In this document: positions 17,853 to 26,131 of the stretch, one piece after another
Layout: every line of letters begins with the position of its first letter
Numbering within the stretch: position 1 is the stretch's first letter
Assembly (NCBI RefSeq): GCF_003986935.1
Contig: NZ_RJZE01000007.1
Location: 226,183-290,182, forward strand
Reading direction: 5' to 3'
Origin: Paraburkholderia kururiensis JCM 10599 = LMG 19447
GTDB lineage: Bacteria; Pseudomonadota; Gammaproteobacteria; Burkholderiales; Burkholderiaceae
Length of the DNA stretch: 64,000 nucleotides
Program-made: the position numbers and the translations under genes
The notes under the pieces: model-generated
What the model was told of the DNA's origin: nothing
Seen by the model: the letters and a program-made list of their open reading frames with translations, nothing else
Databases searched by the model: none

Positions 17853-17919
17853 AAGGCGTCTCTAACCTTGGCAATGAGCGTGTCTTGCGCTCGTCATCTC
17901 AAGCAAGAGGAGTCGCAAC

Positions 17920-18204
17920 ATGAATTGCAAACGCATTGGACGCATCGCCGCTATCGCCGTGCTGGGCGCCATCGCGGGCCACGCCGTCGCCAGTCCTACC
18001 TGTACGCGTCAGCCCGAATCGCAGTGGCTGAGCGAAGCGGACATGCAGAAGAAGATCAGTCAGATGGGCTACAAGGACATCAAGGTGTTCAAGAAAACCG
18101 CTTCCGGTTGTTACGAGATCTACGGGCGCACCGGCGACGGCCGCAAGGCCGAGGTCTACTTCAATCCGGTGACGGGCGCGGTTGTTCAAAGCAACGTGGA
18201 CTAG
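17920..18204 (+). CDS. Small periplasmic PepSY-like protein
   Basis: A 94-residue exported protein. The signal peptide (MNCKRIGRIAAIAVLGAIAG) is cleaved near AVAS. The mature domain (SEADMQKKISQMGYKDIKVFKKTASGCYEIYGRTGDGRKAEVYFNPVTGAVV) matches the PepSY pattern of a helix followed by beta strands and ends in the usual DPxTGxV-like motif. AGAGGA precedes the ATG. Two bases separate its stop codon from the cytochrome b gene, forming the operon PepSY, cytochrome b, response regulator and kinase. PepSY proteins often accompany redox or two-component modules as periplasmic modulators. Confidence 0.78.
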   Translation: MNCKRIGRIAAIAVLGAIAGHAVASPTCTRQPESQWLSEADMQKKISQMGYKDIKVFKKTASGCYEIYGRTGDGRKAEVYFNPVTGAVVQSNVD

Positions 18205-18206
18205 CC

Positions 18207-18830
18207 ATGCTCCCCCCGCATCCTCGCGAAACGCTGATCGCGCCCGCCGCTGCCGTACGTCACGCGAAGCCGCGTTCGGTCCGCGTATGGGACCCCGTCG
18301 TGCGCGTTTTTCACTGGACGGTTGTGGCGGGCGTGCTCGCGAACTATCTGTTGCTCGAAGCCGGCAAGGCGCCGCACCGTTACGTGGGCTACGCGGTGGC
18401 GGGCGCGCTCGTCGTGCGTGTGGTCTGGGGCTTTGTCGGCAGTGCGCACGCGCGGTTCGCCGACTTCGTGGCGAGCCCGCGCGCCGCGCTGGCGCATCTC
18501 GCGCGAGCCGCGGCGGGGCGTGATCGCCGCTACGTCGGTCACAACCCGGCGGGCGGTCTCATGATGCTCGCGCTGATGGCGCTGCTGGCCGCGGTCTGCA
18601 TCACGGGCTGGATGCAGGGACTCGACGCGTTCTGGGGCGAGCAATGGCTGCAGACCACGCACGCGCTCCTCGTCGATGCCGTGCTCGCCATGGCGGCGCT
18701 GCACGTGATGGCGGCGCTGGTGGAGAGCCGGCGGCATCGCGAGAACCTTGTGCTTGCCATGGTGACCGGGCGCAAACGGCCCGCCTCGGGAACGGACGTG
18801 GATCATGCGGCTGCTGCTCGTCGAAGATAA
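18207..18830 (+). CDS. Cytochrome b561-like membrane protein (second copy)
   Basis: A 207-residue membrane cytochrome. VRVWDPVVRVFHWTVVAGVLANYLL gives helix 1 with its histidine, YVGYAVAGALVVRVVWGFVG helix 2, YVGHNPAGGLMMLALMALLAAVCITGW helix 3, and TTHALLVDAVLAMAALHVMAALVES the last. The same motifs occur in the protein at 9192-9974. It starts right after the PepSY gene and overlaps the response regulator by 26 bases. It probably carries electrons across the membrane. Confidence 0.85.
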   Translation: MLPPHPRETLIAPAAAVRHAKPRSVRVWDPVVRVFHWTVVAGVLANYLLLEAGKAPHRYVGYAVAGALVVRVVWGFVGSAHARFADFVASPRAALAHLARAAAGRDRRYVGHNPAGGLMMLALMALLAAVCITGWMQGLDAFWGEQWLQTTHALLVDAVLAMAALHVMAALVESRRHRENLVLAMVTGRKRPASGTDVDHAAAARRR

Positions 18831-19518
18831 CGGCAGGCTTGCCTCGCTCATTGCCGATGGGCTTTCGAAGGAAGGCTTCGCGGTGGACGCGTGCGCGACG
18901 CTCGATCTCGCAAGGCGCGCGTTCGCCTCGAACACCTACGACCTCGTGCTGCTCGATCTCGGCATGCCGGACGGCAACGGCGTGGAGTTCGTGCAGGCCA
19001 TGCGCCGCGGCGGCCACACCGTTCCTGTGCTCATCATCACGGCCCGCAGCAGTCTGGACGACCGCGTGATCGGGCTCGACTCGGGCGGCGACGACTATCT
19101 CGTCAAGCCGTTCGAGCTGCGCGAACTCGCGGCGCGGTGCCGCGCGCTGCTGCGCCGGCCGGGTTCGTGCCTCGGCACCACGCTTGCCGTGGCCAATCTC
19201 GAACTCGATACGGCGGGCCGGGAGGTGCGCGTCTCGGGCCGCGTCGTGCCGGTGCCGCCGCGCGAACTCGATCTGCTCGAACGATTGATGCGGCGGGTGG
19301 GGCACGTAGTGACCAAAGGGGCGCTCGAAGATTCGCTCTATGCACTCGAAGCCGAGGTCACGCCGAACGCGCTCGAAGCGGTGGTGTCGCGCCTGAGGCG
19401 CCGCCTCGCCGCCGCGGACGCACAGGTGGTGATGCATACCGCGCACGGCATCGGCTACATGTTGACCGCCGCGCAAGCTTCGGACGGGGACAGCGATGAG
19501 CCGCAGCCCCATAGCTGA
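18805..19518 (+). CDS. OmpR-family response regulator (second system)
   Basis: A 237-residue regulator. The receiver begins MRLLLVEDNGR, with phosphoacceptor D51 (LVLLDLGMPDGNG), ITARSS and YLVKPFE. The winged-helix domain ends VVSRLRRRLAAADAQVVMHTAHGIGYML. It overlaps both the upstream cytochrome gene and the downstream kinase gene, so the four are translationally coupled. The 11-bp direct repeat near 17840 is a possible autoregulatory site. Confidence 0.9.
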   Translation: MRLLLVEDNGRLASLIADGLSKEGFAVDACATLDLARRAFASNTYDLVLLDLGMPDGNGVEFVQAMRRGGHTVPVLIITARSSLDDRVIGLDSGGDDYLVKPFELRELAARCRALLRRPGSCLGTTLAVANLELDTAGREVRVSGRVVPVPPRELDLLERLMRRVGHVVTKGALEDSLYALEAEVTPNALEAVVSRLRRRLAAADAQVVMHTAHGIGYMLTAAQASDGDSDEPQPHS

Positions 19519-20878
19519 CGGGAGCGGCATGCGCGCGCTGCGGCGCCGTCGCCGCACGCTCTTCTTCACGATCTCCGTGCGGCTCGCCGTGGTGGGCTGC
19601 GCCTTCATGCTGGCCCAGCTGCTCGCCGTCGTGTGGATGTACGTGCGCAACCCCAATGAACTCGACCAGCTGCTCATCTCGGCCGAGGCGGCCCGCATTG
19701 CGCGGGAGATTGCCCCCGGCAGCGCGGGTGCCGGCATCGCGCTATCCGAGGATCTCGCGCGGCCGCTCGCGCCCGATACTCGCCGCGCCTTCGTGATTCA
19801 CGAGAAGGGCGGCGCGATCATCGCCCGCCACGACGACGGCGATCTGCGCATCGACCAGGAGCCGCCCATGTCGTTTCTCGTCATCCGGACGCAGCGCGAG
19901 ACGTGGGGCGACCGCTTTCTGCTGACGGGCACACGCCGCGTGTCCGTGGCGGACCGTCCTTACTGGATCACCGTGGCGATTGCCGGCCGCGGCTTCAAGC
20001 CCTTCGTTCCCGTGATCTTCGACGAGGTTCGCTTTCATGTCGTACTTCCGCTCGCACTGCTCTCAGGCTTGCTGCTGCTCTTCAACTTCAGCGTGGTGCG
20101 AAGCACGCTCAAGCCGCTCGACGAAACCATTGCCGCCGTGGACCGCATCGATCCGGCGCAGATTGCCGCGCGCATCGAGGCTTCCACGCCACTCTGGGAG
20201 GTGCAGGCGCTGGTCGGATCGGTGAACCGCATGCTCGACCGGCTTGAGCGGTCAGTGCAAACGCTGCGGGAATTCGCGGGTAACGCGGCGCACGAGTTGC
20301 GCACGCCGCTTGCCATCCTGATGCTCGGCATCGGCAATCTGCCGGACGGAGAGACGAAGACGAAGCTCACGCGGGACGCCCAGCGCATGAAGCGGCTCGT
20401 GGACCAGATGCTGGACATGGCGCAGGCGAGCACGATAGAAATTGCCGCAGACGACCGCGTCGATCTCAACGCGCTGGCACGCGACGTTTCCACCGATCTG
20501 CTGCCGCTTGCTGTGGCACGCGGGCGTTCCATCACCTTTGTCGATGCAGGCGGCGCCACCGTTCGCGGCCACGCGGAAGCCATTGGCCGGGCGCTGCGCA
20601 ACGTGATCGAGAACGCGCTGGAGCACACGCCGAGAGGAACGGCGGTGGAAGTGGTGAGCGGTCCGGGCCGCTGTTGCTCGGTGCGCGACCACGGGCCTGG
20701 TATTCCCGCGGATCAGCGCGCGAGAATTTTTGATCGCTTCTATCGGCTCGACCGCAGCCGTAATGGCGGAGCGGGCCTTGGGCTCGCCATCGCGGCGACG
20801 ATCATGGAAGCGCACGGCGGCAGGATCGAAGTGGACGACGCGCCCGGTGAGGGCGCGTTGATGCGCCTGCGGTTCTAG
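19496..20878 (+). CDS. Sensor histidine kinase (second system)
   Basis: A 460-residue membrane kinase. Hydrophobic segments lie near residues 24-47 and 183-203. The periplasmic loop of about 135 residues includes DTRRAFVIHEKGGAIIARHDDG. The H-box is FAGNAAHELRTPL with H266, followed by NVIENALEHTP, DHGPGIP and GGAGLGLAI. It overlaps the response regulator by 23 bases. The signal is unknown; the redox gene neighbourhood suggests an electron-transport or oxidative cue. Confidence 0.9.
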   Translation: MSRSPIADGSGMRALRRRRRTLFFTISVRLAVVGCAFMLAQLLAVVWMYVRNPNELDQLLISAEAARIAREIAPGSAGAGIALSEDLARPLAPDTRRAFVIHEKGGAIIARHDDGDLRIDQEPPMSFLVIRTQRETWGDRFLLTGTRRVSVADRPYWITVAIAGRGFKPFVPVIFDEVRFHVVLPLALLSGLLLLFNFSVVRSTLKPLDETIAAVDRIDPAQIAARIEASTPLWEVQALVGSVNRMLDRLERSVQTLREFAGNAAHELRTPLAILMLGIGNLPDGETKTKLTRDAQRMKRLVDQMLDMAQASTIEIAADDRVDLNALARDVSTDLLPLAVARGRSITFVDAGGATVRGHAEAIGRALRNVIENALEHTPRGTAVEVVSGPGRCCSVRDHGPGIPADQRARIFDRFYRLDRSRNGGAGLGLAIAATIMEAHGGRIEVDDAPGEGALMRLRF

Positions 20879-20942
20879 CGCCGGTTTGCGTGAGCCGCCG
20901 TGCGGGCGCTGTTCGACACGCTCCGCACGCTGCCGCAAACCC

Positions 20943-21893
20943 TCATACCTCCTGCGAGTGAACCAGCAGAAGCGGCACGCTGGTGAGCTGCGCCACACGC
21001 TGCGCCACGCTGCCGAGCGCCCAGCGCGCCATGCCGCGCCGGCCGTGAGTGCCCATGACCACGAGTTCCGCGTGCCAGTGGTCGGCCGCGCGCACGATGG
21101 CGTGAGCGACATCGTCGCCGGCGATTTCGGTCTTCAGAAGCGCCGTGGTGGCCGACGACGTGGCGCTGCTGAGAATGGGCTCCGCATTGGCCAGCACCGC
21201 CTTGCCTTCGTCGATGAACGCGTTTTCGAGCATGTCGATGGGCACGAGGTCGCTCAGGCGCACCGCGCGGTCCACCACGTACACGGCATGCACGTGAGCG
21301 TTGCGCGTGGCGAAGCGCATGCCGTAACGCAGCGCCTGCAATGCCACGTGGCTCGCATCGAGCGCAAAGAAGAGGCGTGTGGGCACCTGGCCGGGCTTCA
21401 CTTCGAAGCGCTCCGGCACGACGAGAATCGGGCACCGCGCGAGTCGCGCAAGCGGCTCGGACACCGTTCCCTCCACCCAGCGCATCACGCCGTGATGCTG
21501 GCGCGCGCCCACCACGAGCAGATCCGCCTGCCAGGCGTTCGCTTCGGCCATCAGCGCATCGACCACGCTGCCGCCGTGCTGCGAGAGGTCGATAACCTCG
21601 GTTTCGATCGCGGCGTTGCTGGGCGCGAGCAGCGCTTTGGCGTGGCTCAGCGCGTCTGCCGCGTCGCGCCGCAACTCGGCGCGAGCCACGTCGAGCGTGC
21701 TGCCGACGAATCCGCCGGTCGGCACGAGCGTGCGCGGGTTCTCCGCCACGCTTACGAGGCGGACCTGGTTCTCGGGCCGCAGCAGGTTTTGCACGTAGGC
21801 AAGCGCCTGCTGGGAGGCGGCCGACGCGTCGACGGCGACGAGTACGCGGGTTGGCAGAGCGAAGGGCGTGTCGGTGGAGGCGGCGGCATTCAC
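20943..21893 (-). CDS. Tandem-domain universal stress protein
   Basis: A 316-residue protein with two UspA domains. The first begins ALPTRVLVAVDASAASQQAL and ends with DLLVVGARQHHGVMRW, and the second begins VPTRLFFALDASHVALQALR and ends AELVVMGTHGRRGMARW. The second carries the G-x2-G-x9-G(S/T) style nucleotide-binding end. The GTG at 21893 is chosen because GCAGGA lies 8 bases upstream. An FNR-type palindrome with a well-placed -10 lies upstream. Tandem Usp proteins aid survival in low oxygen and stationary phase. Confidence 0.88.
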   Translation of the reverse strand: MNAAASTDTPFALPTRVLVAVDASAASQQALAYVQNLLRPENQVRLVSVAENPRTLVPTGGFVGSTLDVARAELRRDAADALSHAKALLAPSNAAIETEVIDLSQHGGSVVDALMAEANAWQADLLVVGARQHHGVMRWVEGTVSEPLARLARCPILVVPERFEVKPGQVPTRLFFALDASHVALQALRYGMRFATRNAHVHAVYVVDRAVRLSDLVPIDMLENAFIDEGKAVLANAEPILSSATSSATTALLKTEIAGDDVAHAIVRAADHWHAELVVMGTHGRRGMARWALGSVAQRVAQLTSVPLLLVHSQEV

Positions 21894-21933
21894 GGTGGGT
21901 GTCCTGCGGAAGGTTGAAGGGCGTGTGTAAGCG

Positions 21934-21975
21934 ATTCTGTAATCCACCCGCTTGGGGTTTGTTGACCACGATCAA
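21934..21975 (-). promoter_or_regulatory. FNR-type class II promoter for the universal stress protein
   Basis: TTGAC-CACG-ATCAA occupies 21962-21975. On the minus strand CAGAAT (complement of 21934-21939) is centred 32 bases away, which places the palindrome at about -41.5 from a start near 21927, the class II FNR geometry. The gene starts 34 bases later. The remaining 22.0-22.3 kb stretch has no recognisable gene. Confidence 0.68.
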
Positions 21976-22319
21976 GCGCCCTTGGTAATGCGGCCGACCG
22001 TGGTGGCGGACATCTCCCGCTTACCTGCCCGTCATGCACGGCTCACATCCGCGCGGCTTGCGCGAGGTGTTCTCGTTGTCGGGTGGGGAGGGGCGCGCAG
22101 CCTGCACGGCGGCCGGGAAGGCGCGGTCGCGTAAGCGAGCGTGTCGGCGTGCGACAGATACGTTGGGTACGAAGCGGAAGGGATGAGGCGCCTTCGTGCG
22201 AGGGCGCCTCGTGCCACGCAGGCGACGTGAGCGGGAGTGGGGGGGACAGAAGGGGAGATGTCGACTGATCGGGCGTGTCGGATCAGGGCTCGGGACCCGC
22301 GGCCCTGATTCGTTGCGCT

Positions 22320-22703
22320 CTAGGGCCCCACGCGCAGCACGATGCCGGAGGAGATCTGCACCAGCAGGTAATCGCCACCCACGCCGATCCACGTGTAGCC
22401 GCGCGGCGGCGGCCCGAGACGGTAGGCGCGCCAGTCGTCGATCACGTACTGGCGGTCGCGGTATTCGGGCGGCAGGCGATCGCCTTTGCGCCAGTGGCCC
22501 GGCGCGTAGGCGGACGCGCCCGGACCGTCGGGGCTGTGGCCCGGCGGCATGCGCTCGGGGCCATGACCCCGGCCGTGACCCTGCTCGCCTTTGCCGTGAT
22601 CGCCTCTTCCGTGGTCGTCGTGCGGCGGTTGCGCGCTGACGGCCGACGCAGCCAGCATGCCGGTGACGATCAGCGACCCGAGAAACACACGCGATTTCTT
22701 CAT
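22320..22703 (-). CDS. RcnB-like small periplasmic protein
   Basis: A 127-residue exported protein. ATG 22703 has AGGAGAAAGC upstream and begins a signal peptide (MKKSRVFLGSLIVTGMLAAS). The mature part opens with a His/Gly/Asp-rich stretch (HDDHGRGDHGKGEQGHGRGHG), likely metal-binding. It then has the RcnB-family end: WRKGDRLPPEYRDRQYVIDDWRAYRL, PPRGYTWIGVGGDYLLV. RcnB in E. coli helps Ni/Co homeostasis, but this large family is mostly uncharacterised. Confidence 0.82.
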   Translation of the reverse strand: MKKSRVFLGSLIVTGMLAASAVSAQPPHDDHGRGDHGKGEQGHGRGHGPERMPPGHSPDGPGASAYAPGHWRKGDRLPPEYRDRQYVIDDWRAYRLGPPPRGYTWIGVGGDYLLVQISSGIVLRVGP

Positions 22704-22860
22704 TGCTTTCTCCTGTGCGGGGTGGTGATTGCCGGAGTGGCAGAGGCAGGCTAGCACCCGATGCGCCATTGCGCCATCGAACGAGTCAGTGCGGGGTCAG
22801 TGCGGGATCAGTGCGACCCGCCGCGCATGAACTGCCGCTATCGTCGACAAGCGGCTGCCC

Positions 22861-22995
22861 TCAAGGGCGCAGCAGATCGAGCCCGGCAAACACGATGACG
22901 CCGCTTAGTGCCATGAAGGGCACCGAGTGCCGGCCCAGATAGAGCGTGGCTGCTGCCAGCCAGCTCGCGACGAAAAACGCTCCGATTCGCTTCAT
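22861..22995 (-). CDS. 44-residue membrane mini-protein
   Basis: A short gene starting MKRIGAFFVASWLAAATLYL and continuing with a second hydrophobic stretch (MALSGVIVFAGLDLL), giving two potential membrane helices. It ends in LRP just before TGA. No strong ribosome binding site is visible. It is read here because its composition is that of a real small membrane protein and it fills an otherwise empty gap. Function unknown. Confidence 0.5.
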   Translation of the reverse strand: MKRIGAFFVASWLAAATLYLGRHSVPFMALSGVIVFAGLDLLRP

Positions 22996-23295
22996 GTCAT
23001 GTGCGCGCCGTGAAGGGCGCGTTCCCGATGGTGATTGAGGGGGCCGGCGATGCCGATCGTGCGAGGACTTCGCCGCCGTGGGTGGTCCGGCGTTTGCCGT
23101 GCTTGCCGGCTCACTCGCCAGGCGCCGTGTGCCGGGGGCTCCCGCGCTGCAGACCGCGTGATGGCGATCGCCCGCCGGAAAAATGCAAATTATAGGGTTT
23201 TCCCTTGGCCGACGACGGGCGCGCAGCCAGGCCCGGGGCACGGATCGGCTCATCGGCGTGCGTGGAAGTGTCTCGTGCAACGCCCCGTGTGCGGA

Positions 23296-23336
23296 TTGAT
23301 TGCGGTCAAGGCTGGCTTTCGTGGCGGCACGATACT
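23296..23336 (+). promoter_or_regulatory. FNR-type class II promoter for the hemerythrin gene
   Basis: TTGAT-TGCG-GTCAA at 23296-23309 is followed by GATACT at 23331-23336, centres 31 bases apart, as in class II FNR promoters. The predicted start near 23344 leaves an 80-base leader before the ATG. Nothing else is recognised in the 430-base gap before the gene. Confidence 0.7.
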
Positions 23337-23424
23337 TTTCGAAGGACGTCAGCCGGTTTGCTGCGGGCCGTCCGTCGTCCGCGAATTGCCACGAATTGCC
23401 GCGATTGCCGCGAGGAGAAACATC

Positions 23425-24006
23425 ATGGTGCCGTCCGCCATGCATACGGCCGTGCAGGCCATCATCAGGGAACACCAGCAGCTTGCCGTGGTGGTTGGTG
23501 GCATGCAGCGTTTCATCGAGCTTGTCGATGCCCGCGCGCAAACGCCCGACGCCATCGTGTTCCGCGCGATGCTTTACTACATCCGCGAATATCCCGAGCA
23601 GATCCATCACCCGAAGGAAGACTGCTATCTGTTCGCGCGGCTGCGCATGCGCACGGCGGATCTCGACGAGATCATCGAGGAACTGGAGCACCAGCACGCG
23701 CAAGGCGAAGCGAAGGTGCGCGAACTGGAGCGCGCGTTCACGCGCTACGAACTCGCGGACGAGGCGGCCTTCGCGGCACTGCGCGACAGCGTCTACGAAT
23801 ACGCGCGGTTCTTCGCGGAACACCGCCGCCTCGAAGAAGAACTGATCCTGCCGGCCGCGCTGCGTTTCCTGACCCGCGAAGACTGGATCGAGGTTGACGC
23901 CGCGTTCGGCGCCAATCGCGACCCGTTCGAAGGCATGAAGACGGAGAGCGACCTCGACCACCTGTTCGAGATGGTGGTGAAGGCTATTCCCGATCTTGGC
24001 GGGTGA
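23425..24006 (+). CDS. Hemerythrin HHE-domain protein
   Basis: A 193-residue cytoplasmic protein. ATG 23425 follows GAGGAG. The hemerythrin four-helix domain shows IIREHQQLAVVV, YYIREYPEQIHHPKEDCYLF (central H-x3-E site), ELEHQHAQGEAKV and FFAEHRRLEEELILPAAL, which together supply the di-iron ligands. Hemerythrin-like proteins bind oxygen or nitric oxide or store iron. The FNR-type promoter upstream supports a low-oxygen or nitrosative role. Confidence 0.88.
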   Translation: MVPSAMHTAVQAIIREHQQLAVVVGGMQRFIELVDARAQTPDAIVFRAMLYYIREYPEQIHHPKEDCYLFARLRMRTADLDEIIEELEHQHAQGEAKVRELERAFTRYELADEAAFAALRDSVYEYARFFAEHRRLEEELILPAALRFLTREDWIEVDAAFGANRDPFEGMKTESDLDHLFEMVVKAIPDLGG

Positions 24007-24096
24007 AGGGCTGCGTCTGCACGTATGGAGCCGCGGCGTGCGGCGTGCGTTTCTTCCGCCCGCCGCCCGTCTTTCACCAACGCATCAAGCCACCGC

Positions 24097-25617
<1,521 letters not shown>

Positions 25618-25749
25618 GATGTCTCTCCTCCATGGATGGGACGGCATCCGTGCCTGCACGTCCGGCAGGTTCCGCACTGAATCCGCACTGAAGCGCGGGA
25701 AAACACGGATGCGTTGATCTGATGTGCGCTTCGCGCTGGGCACCCGTTC

Positions 25750-25765
25750 AGCGAGAACCATGCCA
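25750..25765 (-). promoter_or_regulatory. Sigma-54 promoter of the aldehyde dehydrogenase
   Basis: On the minus strand the sequence is TGGCATGGTTCTCGCT, with GG and GC separated by exactly 10 bases. It differs from the TGGCACG-N4-TTGCW consensus at one -24 position and in the -12 element (TCGC instead of TTGC). Transcription would start near 25739, about 120 bases before the gene. Confidence 0.6.
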
Positions 25766-25884
25766 TTGCGAGTTTGCGTGGGCCACATGCGGCGCATGCA
25801 ACGCGAGGCGCCGTTCAACACGCGATCGAGCACGCGATCCAACGCTTGATCCCGTTCGTTAGGAACTCCCCCGACTCAAGGGAC

Positions 25885-25933
25885 TGTTCCCTCCGGCAAC
25901 ACACGCGGCCTGCGGCTGTACCAGACTGCAACA
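25885..25933. promoter_or_regulatory. Paired activator sites between aldehyde and alcohol dehydrogenase genes
   Basis: TGTTCC-N5-GCAACA at 25885-25901 and TGTACC-N5-GCAACA at 25917-25933 lie 32 bp apart, about three helical turns. They sit between the two divergent sigma-54 promoters. They match the TGTTCC-N5-GGAACA element upstream of pqqA, so they are probable enhancer sites of the AcoR-type regulator encoded at 35259. Confidence 0.6.
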
Positions 25934-26031
25934 CCTCGAACGCGCGACCGGCATTCCGCGTCGCCGGACGTTTCACGCTTCATCCCCTGCCACGCAAGGC
26001 AAATCGCTAAAGAAGGCTTGAGGCAGATCAA

Positions 26032-26047
26032 TGGCATGCGACTTGCA
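26032..26047 (+). promoter_or_regulatory. Sigma-54 promoter of the quinoprotein alcohol dehydrogenase
   Basis: TGGCATGCGACTTGCA has GG-N10-GC spacing and matches the sigma-54 consensus at nearly every conserved position. The expected start is near 26058, 74 bases before the gene. An imperfect FNR-like TTGAG-GCAG-ATCAA at 26018-26031 immediately precedes it. Confidence 0.75.
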
Positions 26048-26131
26048 AAAAGCGGCGCGCTGCCATTGACGCTTACCGGACGATGGCGCCGCAACCGGGC
26101 ATCGCCCTCGATAAATCGACAGGAGACAAGG

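Noticed and set aside
14371..17874. A minus-strand open frame of 1167 codons opposite the P-type ATPase
   Set aside because: It mirrors the high-GC third positions of the real plus-strand gene, is rich in His/Arg/Ala and has no domain or ribosome binding site. The plus-strand product has full ATPase motifs.
26018..26031. TTGAG-GCAG-ATCAA before the alcohol dehydrogenase as a functional FNR site
   Set aside because: One half-site is imperfect and it directly abuts a much better sigma-54 promoter, so it is noted only as a possible secondary input.
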